Part shown: positions 36,518 through 45,417 of the stretch, one piece after another
Position numbering within the stretch: the first letter of the stretch is position 1
How the letters are laid out: every line of letters begins with the position of its first letter
Assembly: GCA_903851385.1 (NCBI GenBank)
Contig: CAINOC010000106.1
Coordinates: 1-53,737, forward strand
Length of the DNA stretch: 53,737 bases
Reading direction: 5' to 3'
From: an uncultured Chlorobiaceae bacterium
Lineage (GTDB): Bacteria; Bacteroidota; Chlorobiia; Chlorobiales; Chlorobiaceae
Notes under the pieces: generated by a model
The model's database searches: none
What the model was told of the DNA's origin: nothing
What the model saw: only the letters and a program-made list of their open reading frames with translations
Program-made: the position numbers and the translations under genes

Positions 36518-37375
36518 TCAGTGCAGAAAGTGATCGAAAATCAGCACTGTCACTGATGCGCATAGACAGTAGTAGCCAAAGAAGTGCCACCTGCCGTGTT
36601 CAAGCCATTGAGAAAGCCATTTCAGAGCAACCAGTCCTGCCACAAAGCTGAAAACCATTCCTAACAAGCTTGGCCAGGCGATACTGACAAGGTTGTTTGC
36701 TACCAATAGAGAACTTTCCTGCGACTTGATCAACCTCAAAACCTCTTTCACGATGACAGCCGGAGTCAATACGACGGCCAATGCGAAGCTGAACTCTTCC
36801 GCACGGATCTTGTCAATGCCAAGAAGCAGGCCTGTTGAAATCGTAGAACCAGAGCGTGAAAACCCCCTGAACGGGAGACAAATTCCCTGTACAATTCCAA
36901 TCCAGGCCGATTCACGCACGCCGAGATCCTGTGATGTATTGATACTCTGCTGTTTTGCTGAAATTATGATCATCACACCGACAACGGCAAGGCCGGTTGC
37001 AATCACATAAGCGTTTCCGAACAGATGTTCAATTTCAGCATGCGCAGATCCGTGTAAAAGGACTTTCTCAATGAGCGTCATCAGCGAGAGACCTATAATC
37101 CCTGTACATGCCGTTGCCACGATCACCAGTTTAGCGAACTGCCAAAAGATTTTAGAAGAGGCAAAGTAACGCTCTTTCCACGACTTCCAGAAGTACACAA
37201 TGACAGCAAACATTGTCCCGGTATGAAGCATGACAAGCAACAATGTCATTTCGGGTGAAGTCGGGTCGAGCCCCATGAGTTTTTCAGCCATAATAACATG
37301 TGCAGAGCTCGATATTGGAAGGAGCTCGCAGACTCCCTGAACGATTGCGAGAACAAGAATGGTGAAGAAGTTCAT
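36518..37375 (-). CDS. uppP: Undecaprenyl-diphosphatase UppP (BacA)
   Basis: UppP recycles undecaprenyl pyrophosphate, the lipid carrier for cell wall and LPS sugars. It has several membrane helices. The two catalytic loops are G-V-C-E-L-L-P-I-S-S-S-A-H near the N-terminus and R-G-F-S-R-S-G-S-T in the second half. I used the ATG at 37375 (285 residues) with AGAGGA 7 bases upstream, because the extra N-terminal residues from 37444 are not part of the family. Confidence 0.93.
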   Translation of the reverse strand: MNFFTILVLAIVQGVCELLPISSSAHVIMAEKLMGLDPTSPEMTLLLVMLHTGTMFAVIVYFWKSWKERYFASSKIFWQFAKLVIVATACTGIIGLSLMTLIEKVLLHGSAHAEIEHLFGNAYVIATGLAVVGVMIIISAKQQSINTSQDLGVRESAWIGIVQGICLPFRGFSRSGSTISTGLLLGIDKIRAEEFSFALAVVLTPAVIVKEVLRLIKSQESSLLVANNLVSIAWPSLLGMVFSFVAGLVALKWLSQWLEHGRWHFFGYYCLCASVTVLIFDHFLH

Positions 37376-37443
37376 CGGACAGTTCCTCTGAAGTTTAATA
37401 AATATTATATAAACAGTCGACAAAGAGTTGTCTATGATAGACA

Positions 37444-37938
37444 TCAGGACTTTCTAAAGCGTAAGAAAACCGCCCACAAGATAATGAACAGTTCAAGGAG
37501 AAATGCCCAATGGGTGAAATAATTCAGTCCCCATGAGTTATACTCCAAATCCAACGAAACAAAAGAAAATGGTGTGTTTAAAAATGGCGCTAACCAAAAT
37601 ATATTGCCGGTAAATGTATCTAAAAACATATGAATTAAGCCGTTTATAGCAAAAATAAAGGCAAATGCGGGATTTTGGTCACGATTTTTACTTAGCAATA
37701 GCCACAATACTGAAAGGAGTAAAAGAGTCAGCCAAAAAAATGGGAAATGAGTAAGATAGGTATGGTGGGAGTGTTTGTAAACATCAATCATGTAATAATA
37801 AAACAAGTCTACATCTGGGGCGATAGCGCCAAGCATTCCCCAGAACATAAATGCTTTATAAAAAGAAGTGCGTGCTTCAAATTTTTTGAATAATAACTTT
37901 GAAGTAATATAGCCTGCAGGTAAATGTCCAAATATCAT
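37444..37938 (-). CDS. DUF457/YdjM-like membrane protein (putative metal-dependent hydrolase)
   Basis: This is a 164-residue membrane protein with about four helices. The pattern A-I-A-P-D-V-D followed by H-S-H-H-T-Y-L-T-H-F matches the DUF457/YdjM family, whose His and Asp residues suggest a metal-dependent hydrolase in the inner membrane. A late His in N-G-L-I-H-M-F-L-D is also conserved. The substrate is unknown. It sits upstream of and in the same orientation as uppP. Confidence 0.75.
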   Translation of the reverse strand: MIFGHLPAGYITSKLLFKKFEARTSFYKAFMFWGMLGAIAPDVDLFYYYMIDVYKHSHHTYLTHFPFFWLTLLLLSVLWLLLSKNRDQNPAFAFIFAINGLIHMFLDTFTGNIFWLAPFLNTPFSFVSLDLEYNSWGLNYFTHWAFLLELFIILWAVFLRFRKS

Positions 37939-38130
37939 TGATGTTCCTGAAGAGGGACTATGTTGTGGGAACCGGTTAAAGCTCCCATGCTTCTTTGGGT
38001 TATTGCGCTTCTTATCGGCATGGAAATATTCTCCATGAGTGCAACTTGCTCATATCTGATTGGTTAAACCAGACCCATGACTGGTTCAATACACTCTTTC
38101 AACAAGACGGACAGCGTGCAACCGGTTTTG

Positions 38131-38928
38131 TCAACTTTGCGTATATGTGTGGACACTGTTCTGTGCTGATGGAAGGTAGTTAACTCCGAACCAGCAGACA
38201 AGAAGCACAATAAAAGCAAGAGCCAGGTACCACTGCAGCTTACTCTGGTTAATCTTGTAGCGGAACGCATGGAGGTAGCCCAGATAAGCCAGCCAGGATA
38301 GAAATGCCCATGTTTCCTTTGGATCCCATGTCCAGTAATGGCCCCATGCTTCTTTTGCCCAAAGAGCACCAAATATCAAGCCAAAGCTTAAAAAAACAAA
38401 ACCAAGCAGTGCAAGGAAGTGAGAGACTGATTCCCCGGTAATATTTCCTTTTTTTCTTAATTGGAGATAGACATTGTGCAGAGCGGTAACAGAGGAGGCC
38501 GCCAGCAAAACATAGCCGACAAGATAGACAACGACATGCGGAACAAACCATGGACTTTGCAGCGCAGGCATGAGCGTTTTGTCGAACACCTCGGGATGAA
38601 GCATGTTTATGCTGAGAAAAAATGTAGCAAGCGCCATACAGTAGTATTTCAGCCATCCAATTTTCCAACGGTACTCAACAAGAAAGCCCACGAGAGGAAT
38701 GAGCGCGGCATACCAGAGTCGTGTTTCTCCAAGTGTTCTGAGGGGTGGACGGTCGAGAGCTAACCAGTAAAAAGCAATAAACCCGGCCATGACCAGAGTG
38801 CCGGCAATGGAGAGAAGAAAAGCCGGAAGTTTAAGTGCCGGAGTTCGACTTGCCAAAAGACTGAGCAAGGAGCCGATTGCCCAACACATGATAGCCAGTT
38901 CTGCTGCAGTGTTAAAATTCATTATCAT
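38131..38928 (-). CDS. ccsA: Cytochrome c biogenesis protein CcsA (System II haem lyase)
   Basis: CcsA, with ResB/Ccs1, exports haem and attaches it to CxxCH motifs in the periplasm. The 265-residue protein has about eight helices and the tryptophan-rich WWD signature W-G-H-Y-W-T-W-D-P-K-E-T-W near residues 195-207, plus the conserved His131 in V-P-H-V-V-V-Y. It overlaps the resB stop as ATGA. Its position beside several c-type cytochrome genes suggests it serves their maturation, although a genome-wide role is equally possible. Confidence 0.93.
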   Translation of the reverse strand: MIMNFNTAAELAIMCWAIGSLLSLLASRTPALKLPAFLLSIAGTLVMAGFIAFYWLALDRPPLRTLGETRLWYAALIPLVGFLVEYRWKIGWLKYYCMALATFFLSINMLHPEVFDKTLMPALQSPWFVPHVVVYLVGYVLLAASSVTALHNVYLQLRKKGNITGESVSHFLALLGFVFLSFGLIFGALWAKEAWGHYWTWDPKETWAFLSWLAYLGYLHAFRYKINQSKLQWYLALAFIVLLVCWFGVNYLPSAQNSVHTYTQS

Positions 38929-40163
38929 TTTACAACCTCTCTGCGTTTAATGCCATTCCAGAAAAACAGAATGTTTCCTGCCATTATCATAAAAAACCCA
39001 AGATAAACAGCTGGCAGCCATGGGTCATGAATCACTTCAATAAGGCTTAGCTTGGACCAGCGTCCGGCTTTTTCATCATAGCCCATCTGGTAGAGCTTCC
39101 AGCCCATAAAGCTTACTGGATGGTTTACCTCAAGATTTGCCATTGTTTCATGCCCCTGTTCATCCTGTACCGTTACTGCCGAACGGAAAGATTTTGGTGT
39201 GCCAGGCATCATGATCAGATAGAGTCCGTCCAGTTGAGCAGCATCTGGTTTAAGCAGGGGGCTTCCGGTACTGATCCATGCTTCGCGCTGAGTTGAGGCT
39301 GTGTTGATCCTTACTTTTGCAAAGGGAATCCCGGTTTTCGGGTCTGCAGATTGAGGTACACCATTCGGTCCTGGCAGTGCAGAGGGCAGATAGTCGAGCA
39401 CAAGAACCTCAATTCCCTGCCATGTTGCGGTAGTTCCCTTTCGAACTTCTAAAATGGCTTGTGCCTTGTTCATCAGAAGCTTATCGTTATGCGGGTCATA
39501 GAGCAGTAATTGCGGAGGATACTCTTCAAGGGAAAAGTCATGAAGAAAAATAGACAACGGAAGATGCTGCGGAGTATCGCTTTCCATGGTATAGCCAAGG
39601 TTGTTTGCTTTGCCAACAGTAATAGGTACAACAAGTCGTTGAAGGTCGGAACTTCCAACAATGGCGCATGACAGCGCAATCCAGAATCCTGCATGAAAAA
39701 GGATAAATTGCAGATTCTGCATCTTAAACGGAATGAGCTTCCACGAAAGGGAAATACCGAGGTTGGCAAGGAAGAGGAGAACAGTGACTGCAAAAGGCCA
39801 ACTCGAAAAAATCTGGTTCAATCCCAGCATTGTTGGCAGTGATTCTTTGGCAAAAGGTTGCTGAGGTATTATACCGCCTATGAGCGAAAGAACAGCTATC
39901 GCAAAAATAAGGCAAAGACCAAGAGGAATGCCTCCAAACCATTTAACGGCAGGAGTGTTTTTGAAAGCCAGGCCAGCGATTAACACCACAACGCCTAATA
40001 ATGAGAGTGCTATAGCGTTGAAAGGCAAGTGAGGCATTGCAATACCCCTGCCTGAAGCCGCAACCTGAATGACAAAGCCCGCAATGACTGAAACAGCCGT
40101 AAATAGGGCAGATTCCCTGAACTCCCAGGGGGCCTGAAACCAGCGACGCCGGACAACAACCAT
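38925..40163 (-). CDS. resB: Cytochrome c biogenesis protein ResB/Ccs1
   Basis: This 412-residue ResB-family protein is the partner of CcsA in System II cytochrome c maturation. It has several N-terminal helices (P-W-E-F-R-E-S, then V-I-A-G-F-V-I and others), a large periplasmic domain with the D-F-x-L-E-x-Y-P-P and V-N-H-P-V-S-F-x-G-W-K-L-Y-Q signatures, and a final helix (V-Y-L-G-F-F-M-I-M-A-G-N). It is transcribed away from the cytochrome cluster, from the same intergenic region. Confidence 0.88.
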   Translation of the reverse strand: MVVVRRRWFQAPWEFRESALFTAVSVIAGFVIQVAASGRGIAMPHLPFNAIALSLLGVVVLIAGLAFKNTPAVKWFGGIPLGLCLIFAIAVLSLIGGIIPQQPFAKESLPTMLGLNQIFSSWPFAVTVLLFLANLGISLSWKLIPFKMQNLQFILFHAGFWIALSCAIVGSSDLQRLVVPITVGKANNLGYTMESDTPQHLPLSIFLHDFSLEEYPPQLLLYDPHNDKLLMNKAQAILEVRKGTTATWQGIEVLVLDYLPSALPGPNGVPQSADPKTGIPFAKVRINTASTQREAWISTGSPLLKPDAAQLDGLYLIMMPGTPKSFRSAVTVQDEQGHETMANLEVNHPVSFMGWKLYQMGYDEKAGRWSKLSLIEVIHDPWLPAVYLGFFMIMAGNILFFWNGIKRREVVK

Positions 40164-41113
40164 AATGAAAACCCGAATTAACCTTATTATAATAACGCCT
40201 TAACAGTGTGGTTAGAGTGCTTTTACTGAAGAGGCAACAAATTTACTATCAAAAAAAGTTTTTTACCGGTAAAAAATCACATGAAACTATAGCATGCTTT
40301 ACTTTATCGGTTATTAGTCAACCTTAAGTAGCGGCTATTCGTTGATTGCAGACTATTTTTTCCGGAGGACACGGGAAATAAATGCAATGGTATCAAACAT
40401 AGAATTATAAATCATCTGCAAATTTAGTTGTTTGCAGGTATTCAGAATACCGTTGCGCTGTTTGAAGCGCTCAAATATAACAGGGGATCAAGAGTTTCAC
40501 AAATATCAGGTATTTCGTTGCATGAGAAAACACAAGTTTTTGTTATCTGTCATGGCAAAAAGGTGTATTGCTGGTGTACTAAAGGCCTTGGATTTATTTT
40601 TTTCAGGAAAAGCTTTAACAATTAATTAACAATTGTTATACTGCAATAGAGCCTAACTTGATTTTGGATTTTATTACTGTAATTCCGTTCAATCTCTTTT
40701 ATTGTGGTAGAAAGAGCATACGATGATATTTTTTTGCTGAGTATTTTTTTTAAAAATTTTTATACCATATTCATGTTAGCCTTGATCGATATATATTGAT
40801 TTGTTGTTGATGAGTTGTACAGTATTTCTACGTTGCTGTTGTCGATTTCCTGGGGCGAATATTTGTGGCTGAAAACATATTGATGTCTTTCATTCCGCAT
40901 TCCCTCATATAATACGTTTGGTCTTTCATCCGCTGCCGGTGAAGTGTAATGCTTGCTGGTTGTTGCTCAATCATAAGATATGATGCACTGAATACAGGTG
41001 CGATATGTGGATTTGCCATGATGCATTTCCCTGTAATTTTGTGTCTCATATAGTTAACGCGTTATTAGTAGTACTGTAAATCCAATCACAACAACTCAAA
41101 AAAAGTTCGATCT
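40164..41113. other. 950-base intergenic region with palindromes (divergent regulatory region)
   Basis: This AT-rich stretch separates resB (minus) from the cytochrome-porin gene (plus). I see no gene I can support. It holds a perfect 18-base palindrome at 40259-40276 and a 7-bp hairpin CTGCAAA/TTTGCAG at 40416-40437. There is also a perfect 12-base palindrome TAACAATTGTTA at 40627-40638 and a perfect 10-base palindrome TAACGCGTTA at 41055-41064, 49 bases before the cytochrome start. Short open frames (40432-40629 plus; 40828-41019 minus) lack family features. Promoter positions cannot be fixed with confidence. Confidence 0.6.
40259..40276. promoter_or_regulatory. Perfect 18-base palindrome, candidate operator
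   Basis: The sequence TTTTTTACCGGTAAAAAA reads the same on both strands. It lies 96 bases upstream of the resB start, in a position to act as an operator or bidirectional hairpin for the resB-ccsA unit. Which regulator would bind it is unknown. Confidence 0.45.
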
Positions 41114-42424
41114 ATGAGAAAGTCGACAATTGCATCAATTGCTTCACTCTGTATGGTTCCGGCTCTGTTCTGGAGTCAGGACAGTTCTGCTGTACCGGCA
41201 TTTGCAAGAAAGTATCAAACATCATGTTATACCTGCCATTCAGGATTCCCTAACAGAAATGCTTTTGGCGAAGCCTTCAAGAATAACGGCTATCGTTGGC
41301 CGGGTGGAGAGGAAGAGGATCACGCCAAACAGGAGCAGACAAAAATGGGAGCTGATGGTTGGAAGCAAACCTTCCCTCAAACTCCATGGCCTTCTGATAT
41401 CCCTGGTTTTGCTCCTTTTGCGCTTTACCTGACGGGACCTATTGTTAACTACTCTGATAAGGTTAAAGACAACACTAGCGCACTAAAAACAGCACAATCC
41501 CTTAATTGGGGTGGTCCTGTAGATGCTAGAATTCTTTTTGGCGGTACAGTTGGTGAATCTATTGGATTTGTAGGTGCGCTTGAGGGGATCTCTGCCGGTG
41601 CAACAACGACCAACGTCAGGGCAGTATGGTCATTTTCTCCTGGAGTCAACCTGAGTTTTGGTAATAGTGGGTTTAGTGCGTTTTCAGGACTTGCCAGCCC
41701 GATCTCAGCCTATACGAACGTATTTCCGGCTCGAGGTGTAGGGCCCGAGTTGAATTATGTCGTAGGTAAAGAAGGTGGGTTGAATATTATTGCGGGATTA
41801 AGCGATATTACAGACGCTCCGAATGGAACCACTTTGAGTGTTAAAGATAGTGATCCAACTGCTGGTGCAACGTTAACAACAACCAAAAATCTCACAGCAG
41901 CAAATAAACTTGATGATATCAGATATCTTCGGGTGAAATACAAATTATTTGGTGCTGGACTACTGAGCGGTGCGGGCGGTACATATGGCAATGAGTATGT
42001 TGGTCTGGACAACAGTCTTGCGGTTGGTGCCAGCCTTGTTAGTGCTCGGGATAATATGCTCTCCACAGGAGGTGGTGTCGAGAGATTGGTATACGGTGCT
42101 GATATTGCAGGAAACTACGGTAGCTTTACTGGTGGCGTGGCTTATAGTAGGGATCGTGATTTAGGTCTCAACAACTATGCCGTTGATGCTGGGTATTATA
42201 TCTATCCATGGTTGCTGCCAAGGGTAACTTACAAGTATCTTAGTCAGGTTGGTGGTCTGGATAACCCTTCAATAGCGGCTTCAGTTACGGCCTATCTTAG
42301 GGCAAATGTATTCCTTAAAGCTTCATACTCAGCTTTTACCCATAATATTGCTCCGGCAACTGCATCAACAACCGGCGTAAACAATGCAAATACTTTTACG
42401 TTGACGGGTGGATTAGCATTTTAA
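41114..42424 (+). CDS. Outer-membrane monohaem cytochrome-porin fusion (Cyc2-like)
   Basis: This 436-residue protein has a signal peptide (cleavage after about residue 26, S-S-A). One haem site C-Y-T-C-H is at 38-42, in the context P-A-F-A-R-K-Y-Q-T-S-C. The conserved F-P-N-R-N-A-F-G-E-A-F-K-N-N-G-Y follows. From about residue 95 the sequence becomes alternating, Gly/Ser-rich beta strands ending in G-G-L-A-F, an outer-membrane barrel terminus. The N-terminal cytochrome plus C-terminal porin plan is that of Cyc2, the outer-membrane Fe(II) oxidase. The haem-flanking sequence is closer to the broader cytochrome-porin family than to classic Cyc2, so the electron donor is uncertain. Confidence 0.75.
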   Translation: MRKSTIASIASLCMVPALFWSQDSSAVPAFARKYQTSCYTCHSGFPNRNAFGEAFKNNGYRWPGGEEEDHAKQEQTKMGADGWKQTFPQTPWPSDIPGFAPFALYLTGPIVNYSDKVKDNTSALKTAQSLNWGGPVDARILFGGTVGESIGFVGALEGISAGATTTNVRAVWSFSPGVNLSFGNSGFSAFSGLASPISAYTNVFPARGVGPELNYVVGKEGGLNIIAGLSDITDAPNGTTLSVKDSDPTAGATLTTTKNLTAANKLDDIRYLRVKYKLFGAGLLSGAGGTYGNEYVGLDNSLAVGASLVSARDNMLSTGGGVERLVYGADIAGNYGSFTGGVAYSRDRDLGLNNYAVDAGYYIYPWLLPRVTYKYLSQVGGLDNPSIAASVTAYLRANVFLKASYSAFTHNIAPATASTTGVNNANTFTLTGGLAF

Positions 42425-42445
42425 TGGGAAGTTAAGTGTTGGTAG

Positions 42446-42491
42446 ATACAGGCTCATATTCTTTGGCAGTGATGGAGAATTGAGCCTGTAT
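42446..42491 (+). terminator. Hairpin after the cytochrome-porin gene
   Basis: There is a perfect 11-bp stem, ATACAGGCTCA (42446-42456) with its complement at 42481-42491. It is extended by a 5-bp inner stem ATTCT/AGAAT after a one-base bulge. It lies 22 bases past the stop and separates the cytochrome-porin from the Rieske operon. The T-run is weak. Confidence 0.65.
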
Positions 42492-42716
42492 TTCACTGAC
42501 ATGTTGGTAGCAATGAATTCTCTTTTTTATAATGGGTTAAGGAATTGGATTTGTGTGATTGATGTGTGCTGACTGCTTGGGAGAATATCCAAATTGTTTA
42601 GGTTTCCATGTTGTCAGCAAGCCTTTGTTATGCGCGTAAAAGCGAGAAAGGGATTTGATTTATCGTAGAGGTATCAGTTCAGAGAAGGTTTTATTGAAAG
42701 CAAAAAAAAAGCTGCT

Positions 42717-43280
42717 ATGCAGGATGACAGAGAGCTCGGAAGAGAGCACCAGGAAGAAAGCACAAGTCATGAAGGCGGTCAGGCTGAGTCAAGCAACCGT
42801 CGGAAATTTCTGACTCGTGTAGGATGGGGAGGCGTCATAGGCTTCCTTGCTATAAACTCAGCGGCCTTTTTACGGTTTTTTTACCCGAGGGTGCTGTTTG
42901 AGCCTGCATCACAGTTTAAGGTTGGTCTTCCAGCCGACTATCCCCTGGGGACGGTCAACTCGCAGTATCAGAGGGAGTACCGTACATGGATCATCAGACT
43001 GCAGGATGGTGCATTTTTTGCTCTCGAGTCAAAATGTACTCATCTGGGATGCACGCCAAACTGGATGGAAGCGCAGAAAAAATTTAAATGTCCCTGCCAC
43101 GGCAGCGGATATTATATAACAGGGCTAAACTTTGAAGGCCCTGCTCCAAGACCTATGGACCGGTTTAAGATCAGTGTTGCCGAGGACGGTCAGATGCTGG
43201 TCGACAAGACGATCAGGTATCCCGGTGTTCCTGGCAAGGAGTCAAACGAGGTGTACCCTGAAAGTTTATTAAGAGTTTGA
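42717..43280 (+). CDS. Rieske iron-sulfur protein
   Basis: This 187-residue membrane-anchored [2Fe-2S] protein has a twin-arginine N-R-R-K-F-L-T motif at 27-33 and one helix (about 36-55), suggesting Tat export with a retained anchor. The Rieske boxes are C-T-H-L-G-C (Cys107, His109, disulfide Cys112) and C-P-C-H-G-S (Cys125, His128, disulfide Cys127). It would accept or deliver electrons at the quinol site of the cytochrome b subunits encoded downstream. It is the first gene of an apparent six-gene operon. Confidence 0.94.
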   Translation: MQDDRELGREHQEESTSHEGGQAESSNRRKFLTRVGWGGVIGFLAINSAAFLRFFYPRVLFEPASQFKVGLPADYPLGTVNSQYQREYRTWIIRLQDGAFFALESKCTHLGCTPNWMEAQKKFKCPCHGSGYYITGLNFEGPAPRPMDRFKISVAEDGQMLVDKTIRYPGVPGKESNEVYPESLLRV

Positions 43281-43304
43281 CGTGGTTTCGCTAATTGAAA
43301 TTTT

Positions 43305-43643
43305 ATGAACATGGGTAGTGATGAAAATAGAACAGTGCTGCAGGAAGAAACTCCTTTGAAGAGGGTTTCCGGAACTCGAAAACGCGCAGCTGCAAGAGTC
43401 ATCTCAGAGCTCTGTACCGGGTGCCGGATTTGTATTCAGACCTGTCCCTCAAATTGCATAACAATTGTTGAGTCCGACTTGAATTTTACGGGAATCGCTC
43501 AAGTTGATGAAAGTTGTACGGGTTGTAATATTTGTGCCATTGATTGCCCATGGACTGGCGTGGAGATGCTGAATCCAGATGGTTCGCGCAAGAATGAAGC
43601 CGAATACGAGAAGCAGTTAAAGAGGCTGCGCGGGTATCAGTAA
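43305..43643 (+). CDS. 2[4Fe-4S] ferredoxin-type protein within the Rieske/cytochrome b operon
   Basis: This 112-residue protein has two classical cluster motifs: C-T-G-C-R-I-C-I-Q-T-C-P (Cys37, 40, 43, 47) and C-T-G-C-N-I-C-A-I-D-C-P (Cys71, 74, 77, 81). The first 33 residues form a basic extension, and a charged tail follows. There is no signal peptide, so it should stay on the cytoplasmic side. It sits between the Rieske and cytochrome b genes with gaps of about 25-30 bases. It may therefore be a subunit or dedicated electron carrier of the complex, which is not normal for bc1 or b6f complexes. Confidence 0.9.
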   Translation: MNMGSDENRTVLQEETPLKRVSGTRKRAAARVISELCTGCRICIQTCPSNCITIVESDLNFTGIAQVDESCTGCNICAIDCPWTGVEMLNPDGSRKNEAEYEKQLKRLRGYQ

Positions 43644-43673
43644 ACTGTTTAGCAAATAAAACGTGACGTGACT

Positions 43674-44447
43674 ATGAAAAGCCTACCAGAGATAACTAAC
43701 CAGGTAAAAAAGAATCTGATATGGAAATCCATATTCAGAAGGGATTACCGCAATACCGTCAGAGACAGGGCACAGGCTGTTTTCGGCAACGTCTTTCTTC
43801 ACCTTCACCCTGTGCAGGTTCGCGAAAGTGCCGTTAAACTCCGATTTACATGGGGAATGGGTGGCATTACTTTTTTCGCCTATCTCCTTCTTATCATTAC
43901 CGGTGTTGTTTTGATGTTTTATTACCATCCATCAATTGATCAGGCTTACACCGATATCAAGGATCTGGAATTCCAGGTACCCTTTGGTGTTATCCTCCGT
44001 AATCTTCATCGTTGGGGAGCACACTTCATGGTCATTGTCGTGATGATCCACATGTTCAGGGTTTTCATGACGGGTTCCTATAAAGCCCCGCGTCAATTCA
44101 ACTGGGGCGTCGGTGTTATTCTTCTTGTTCTCACCTTTCTTTTGAGTTTTACCGGTTATCTCACACCGTGGGATCAGCTCGGGTTCTGGGCCATCACTGT
44201 TGGTACAAATATGGGTGCAGCCACCCCGCTTCTAGGCTATCAGGGGCCATTCAGTGAGTTTCTTCATATAACTCCATTCAACGATGTACGTTTTGCGCTT
44301 CTTGGCGGTGCACTAGTTGGTGGAAATGCACTCCTCAGATCCTACATCTGGCATTGTGTCGCTATTCCTCTTATTGCGACCATCCTGATGTTTGTTCATT
44401 TCTGGAGAGTCAGAAAAGACGGCGGAATTTCAAAACCTCAAAAATAA
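43674..44447 (+). CDS. Cytochrome b6-like subunit (N-terminal half of cytochrome b)
   Basis: This 257-residue membrane protein has four core helices and the four haem-ligating histidines. The first pair is in L-H-R-W-G-A-H-F and M-I-H-M-F-R-V-F (His112 and His126, spacing 13). The second pair is in Y-I-W-H-C and F-V-H-F-W-R-V-R (His227 and His242, spacing 14). A spacing of 14 in the second pair is the b6-type signature. The ATG at 43674 is preferred, with a GTG six bases earlier possible. The segment after the second helix (F-M-T-G-S-Y-K-x-P-R) strongly recalls cytochrome b6. Confidence 0.92.
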   Translation: MKSLPEITNQVKKNLIWKSIFRRDYRNTVRDRAQAVFGNVFLHLHPVQVRESAVKLRFTWGMGGITFFAYLLLIITGVVLMFYYHPSIDQAYTDIKDLEFQVPFGVILRNLHRWGAHFMVIVVMIHMFRVFMTGSYKAPRQFNWGVGVILLVLTFLLSFTGYLTPWDQLGFWAITVGTNMGAATPLLGYQGPFSEFLHITPFNDVRFALLGGALVGGNALLRSYIWHCVAIPLIATILMFVHFWRVRKDGGISKPQK

Positions 44448-44467
44448 CAGACCGGGCTTAGTCGATT

Positions 44468-45352
44468 ATGAACCCTTTTATTGAAATCATTACCCAGCCA
44501 GATAATATCGCCATCGTGATCATGATTTTCATGGTGTCGTTTTTCATGGTATGGGCTTTTCAGCAGGCCTTTCACAATGACAGGCTTCTTGCTGCGGGAC
44601 TCCCCGTGGATGGCGAAAATGACAAATTTGTAGACACGTTTAAGCCTCTTGTGCGCATCGAGCTTATTATTGCGCTCGTCGTCATGGTAGGGCTAACAAT
44701 ATGGTCGATAGCGGTCGATGCTCCTCTTGAGGAGATCGCCAATCCGACCCTGACGCCAAACCCTGCAAAGGCGCCCTGGTACTTCCTGGGTCTTCAGGAG
44801 CTGCTGGTTTACTTTGACCCATGGCTTGCCGGTGTTGTGCTGCCGTCACTTATTGTTGTCGGGCTTATAGCAATACCCTACATCGATATCAATCCAAAAG
44901 GAAACGGCTATTACACCTTTGCAGAGAGAAAGTGGTCTATTATTATTTTTTCCTTCGGCTTTTTTGTTCTCTGGCTGCTTCTCATTGTTATCGGCGTCTT
45001 CTTCAGGGGTCCAGGATGGTTGTGGTACTGGCCATGGCAGGAGTGGGATCATGCGAGGGTTGTTTTTGAACCGTTCAGAGATTTGAGCTCTGTTGTCGGT
45101 ATAGACTCACGTTCACTGGCCGGATTTATTTTAGGAGCTATAGTTACCGGGGCCTATATGATAGGAGGCATGGTTTGGCCATACATGTACTGGAAAAAGA
45201 ACAATCCGGAGTTTCTTACCAAGCTAGGTATGGTCAGGTACATTACGACTGTCTTTTTATTTATAACCATGATGTCCATACCGATCAAGATGGTTCTGCG
45301 GCTGGTTTTTCTTATCAAGTATGTATGGATAACTCCCTGGTTCAGTATTTGA
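44468..45352 (+). CDS. Cytochrome b C-terminal / subunit-IV-like membrane protein, extended
   Basis: This 294-residue protein carries the quinol-site loop P-A-K-A-P-W-Y-F-L-G-L-Q-E at residues 99-111, the counterpart of the P-E-W-Y region in cytochrome b/subunit IV. An extra N-terminal helix comes first, and three or more further helices follow, making it longer than plant-type subunit IV. A helix-associated stretch W-L-W-Y-W-P-W-Q-E-W-D is notable. It follows the b6-like gene by 20 bases. With it, the two make a split cytochrome b. Confidence 0.9.
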   Translation: MNPFIEIITQPDNIAIVIMIFMVSFFMVWAFQQAFHNDRLLAAGLPVDGENDKFVDTFKPLVRIELIIALVVMVGLTIWSIAVDAPLEEIANPTLTPNPAKAPWYFLGLQELLVYFDPWLAGVVLPSLIVVGLIAIPYIDINPKGNGYYTFAERKWSIIIFSFGFFVLWLLLIVIGVFFRGPGWLWYWPWQEWDHARVVFEPFRDLSSVVGIDSRSLAGFILGAIVTGAYMIGGMVWPYMYWKKNNPEFLTKLGMVRYITTVFLFITMMSIPIKMVLRLVFLIKYVWITPWFSI

Positions 45353-45417
45353 GTTCTACTCATTAATTCCCGGTATTCAGTAACAGGTCATTCTAAAAGC
45401 CCAAAAAACTCTTGAAC

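Noticed and set aside
40428-40629. Two overlapping plus-strand small open frames
   Set aside because: The two frames compete, there is no clear ribosome binding site, and there is no recognisable domain.
40828-41049. Minus-strand small open frame of 73 codons before the cytochrome-porin gene
   Set aside because: A possible ribosome binding site exists for the internal ATG at 41019, but there is no family feature and the composition is that of the AT-rich intergenic region; not supported as a gene.
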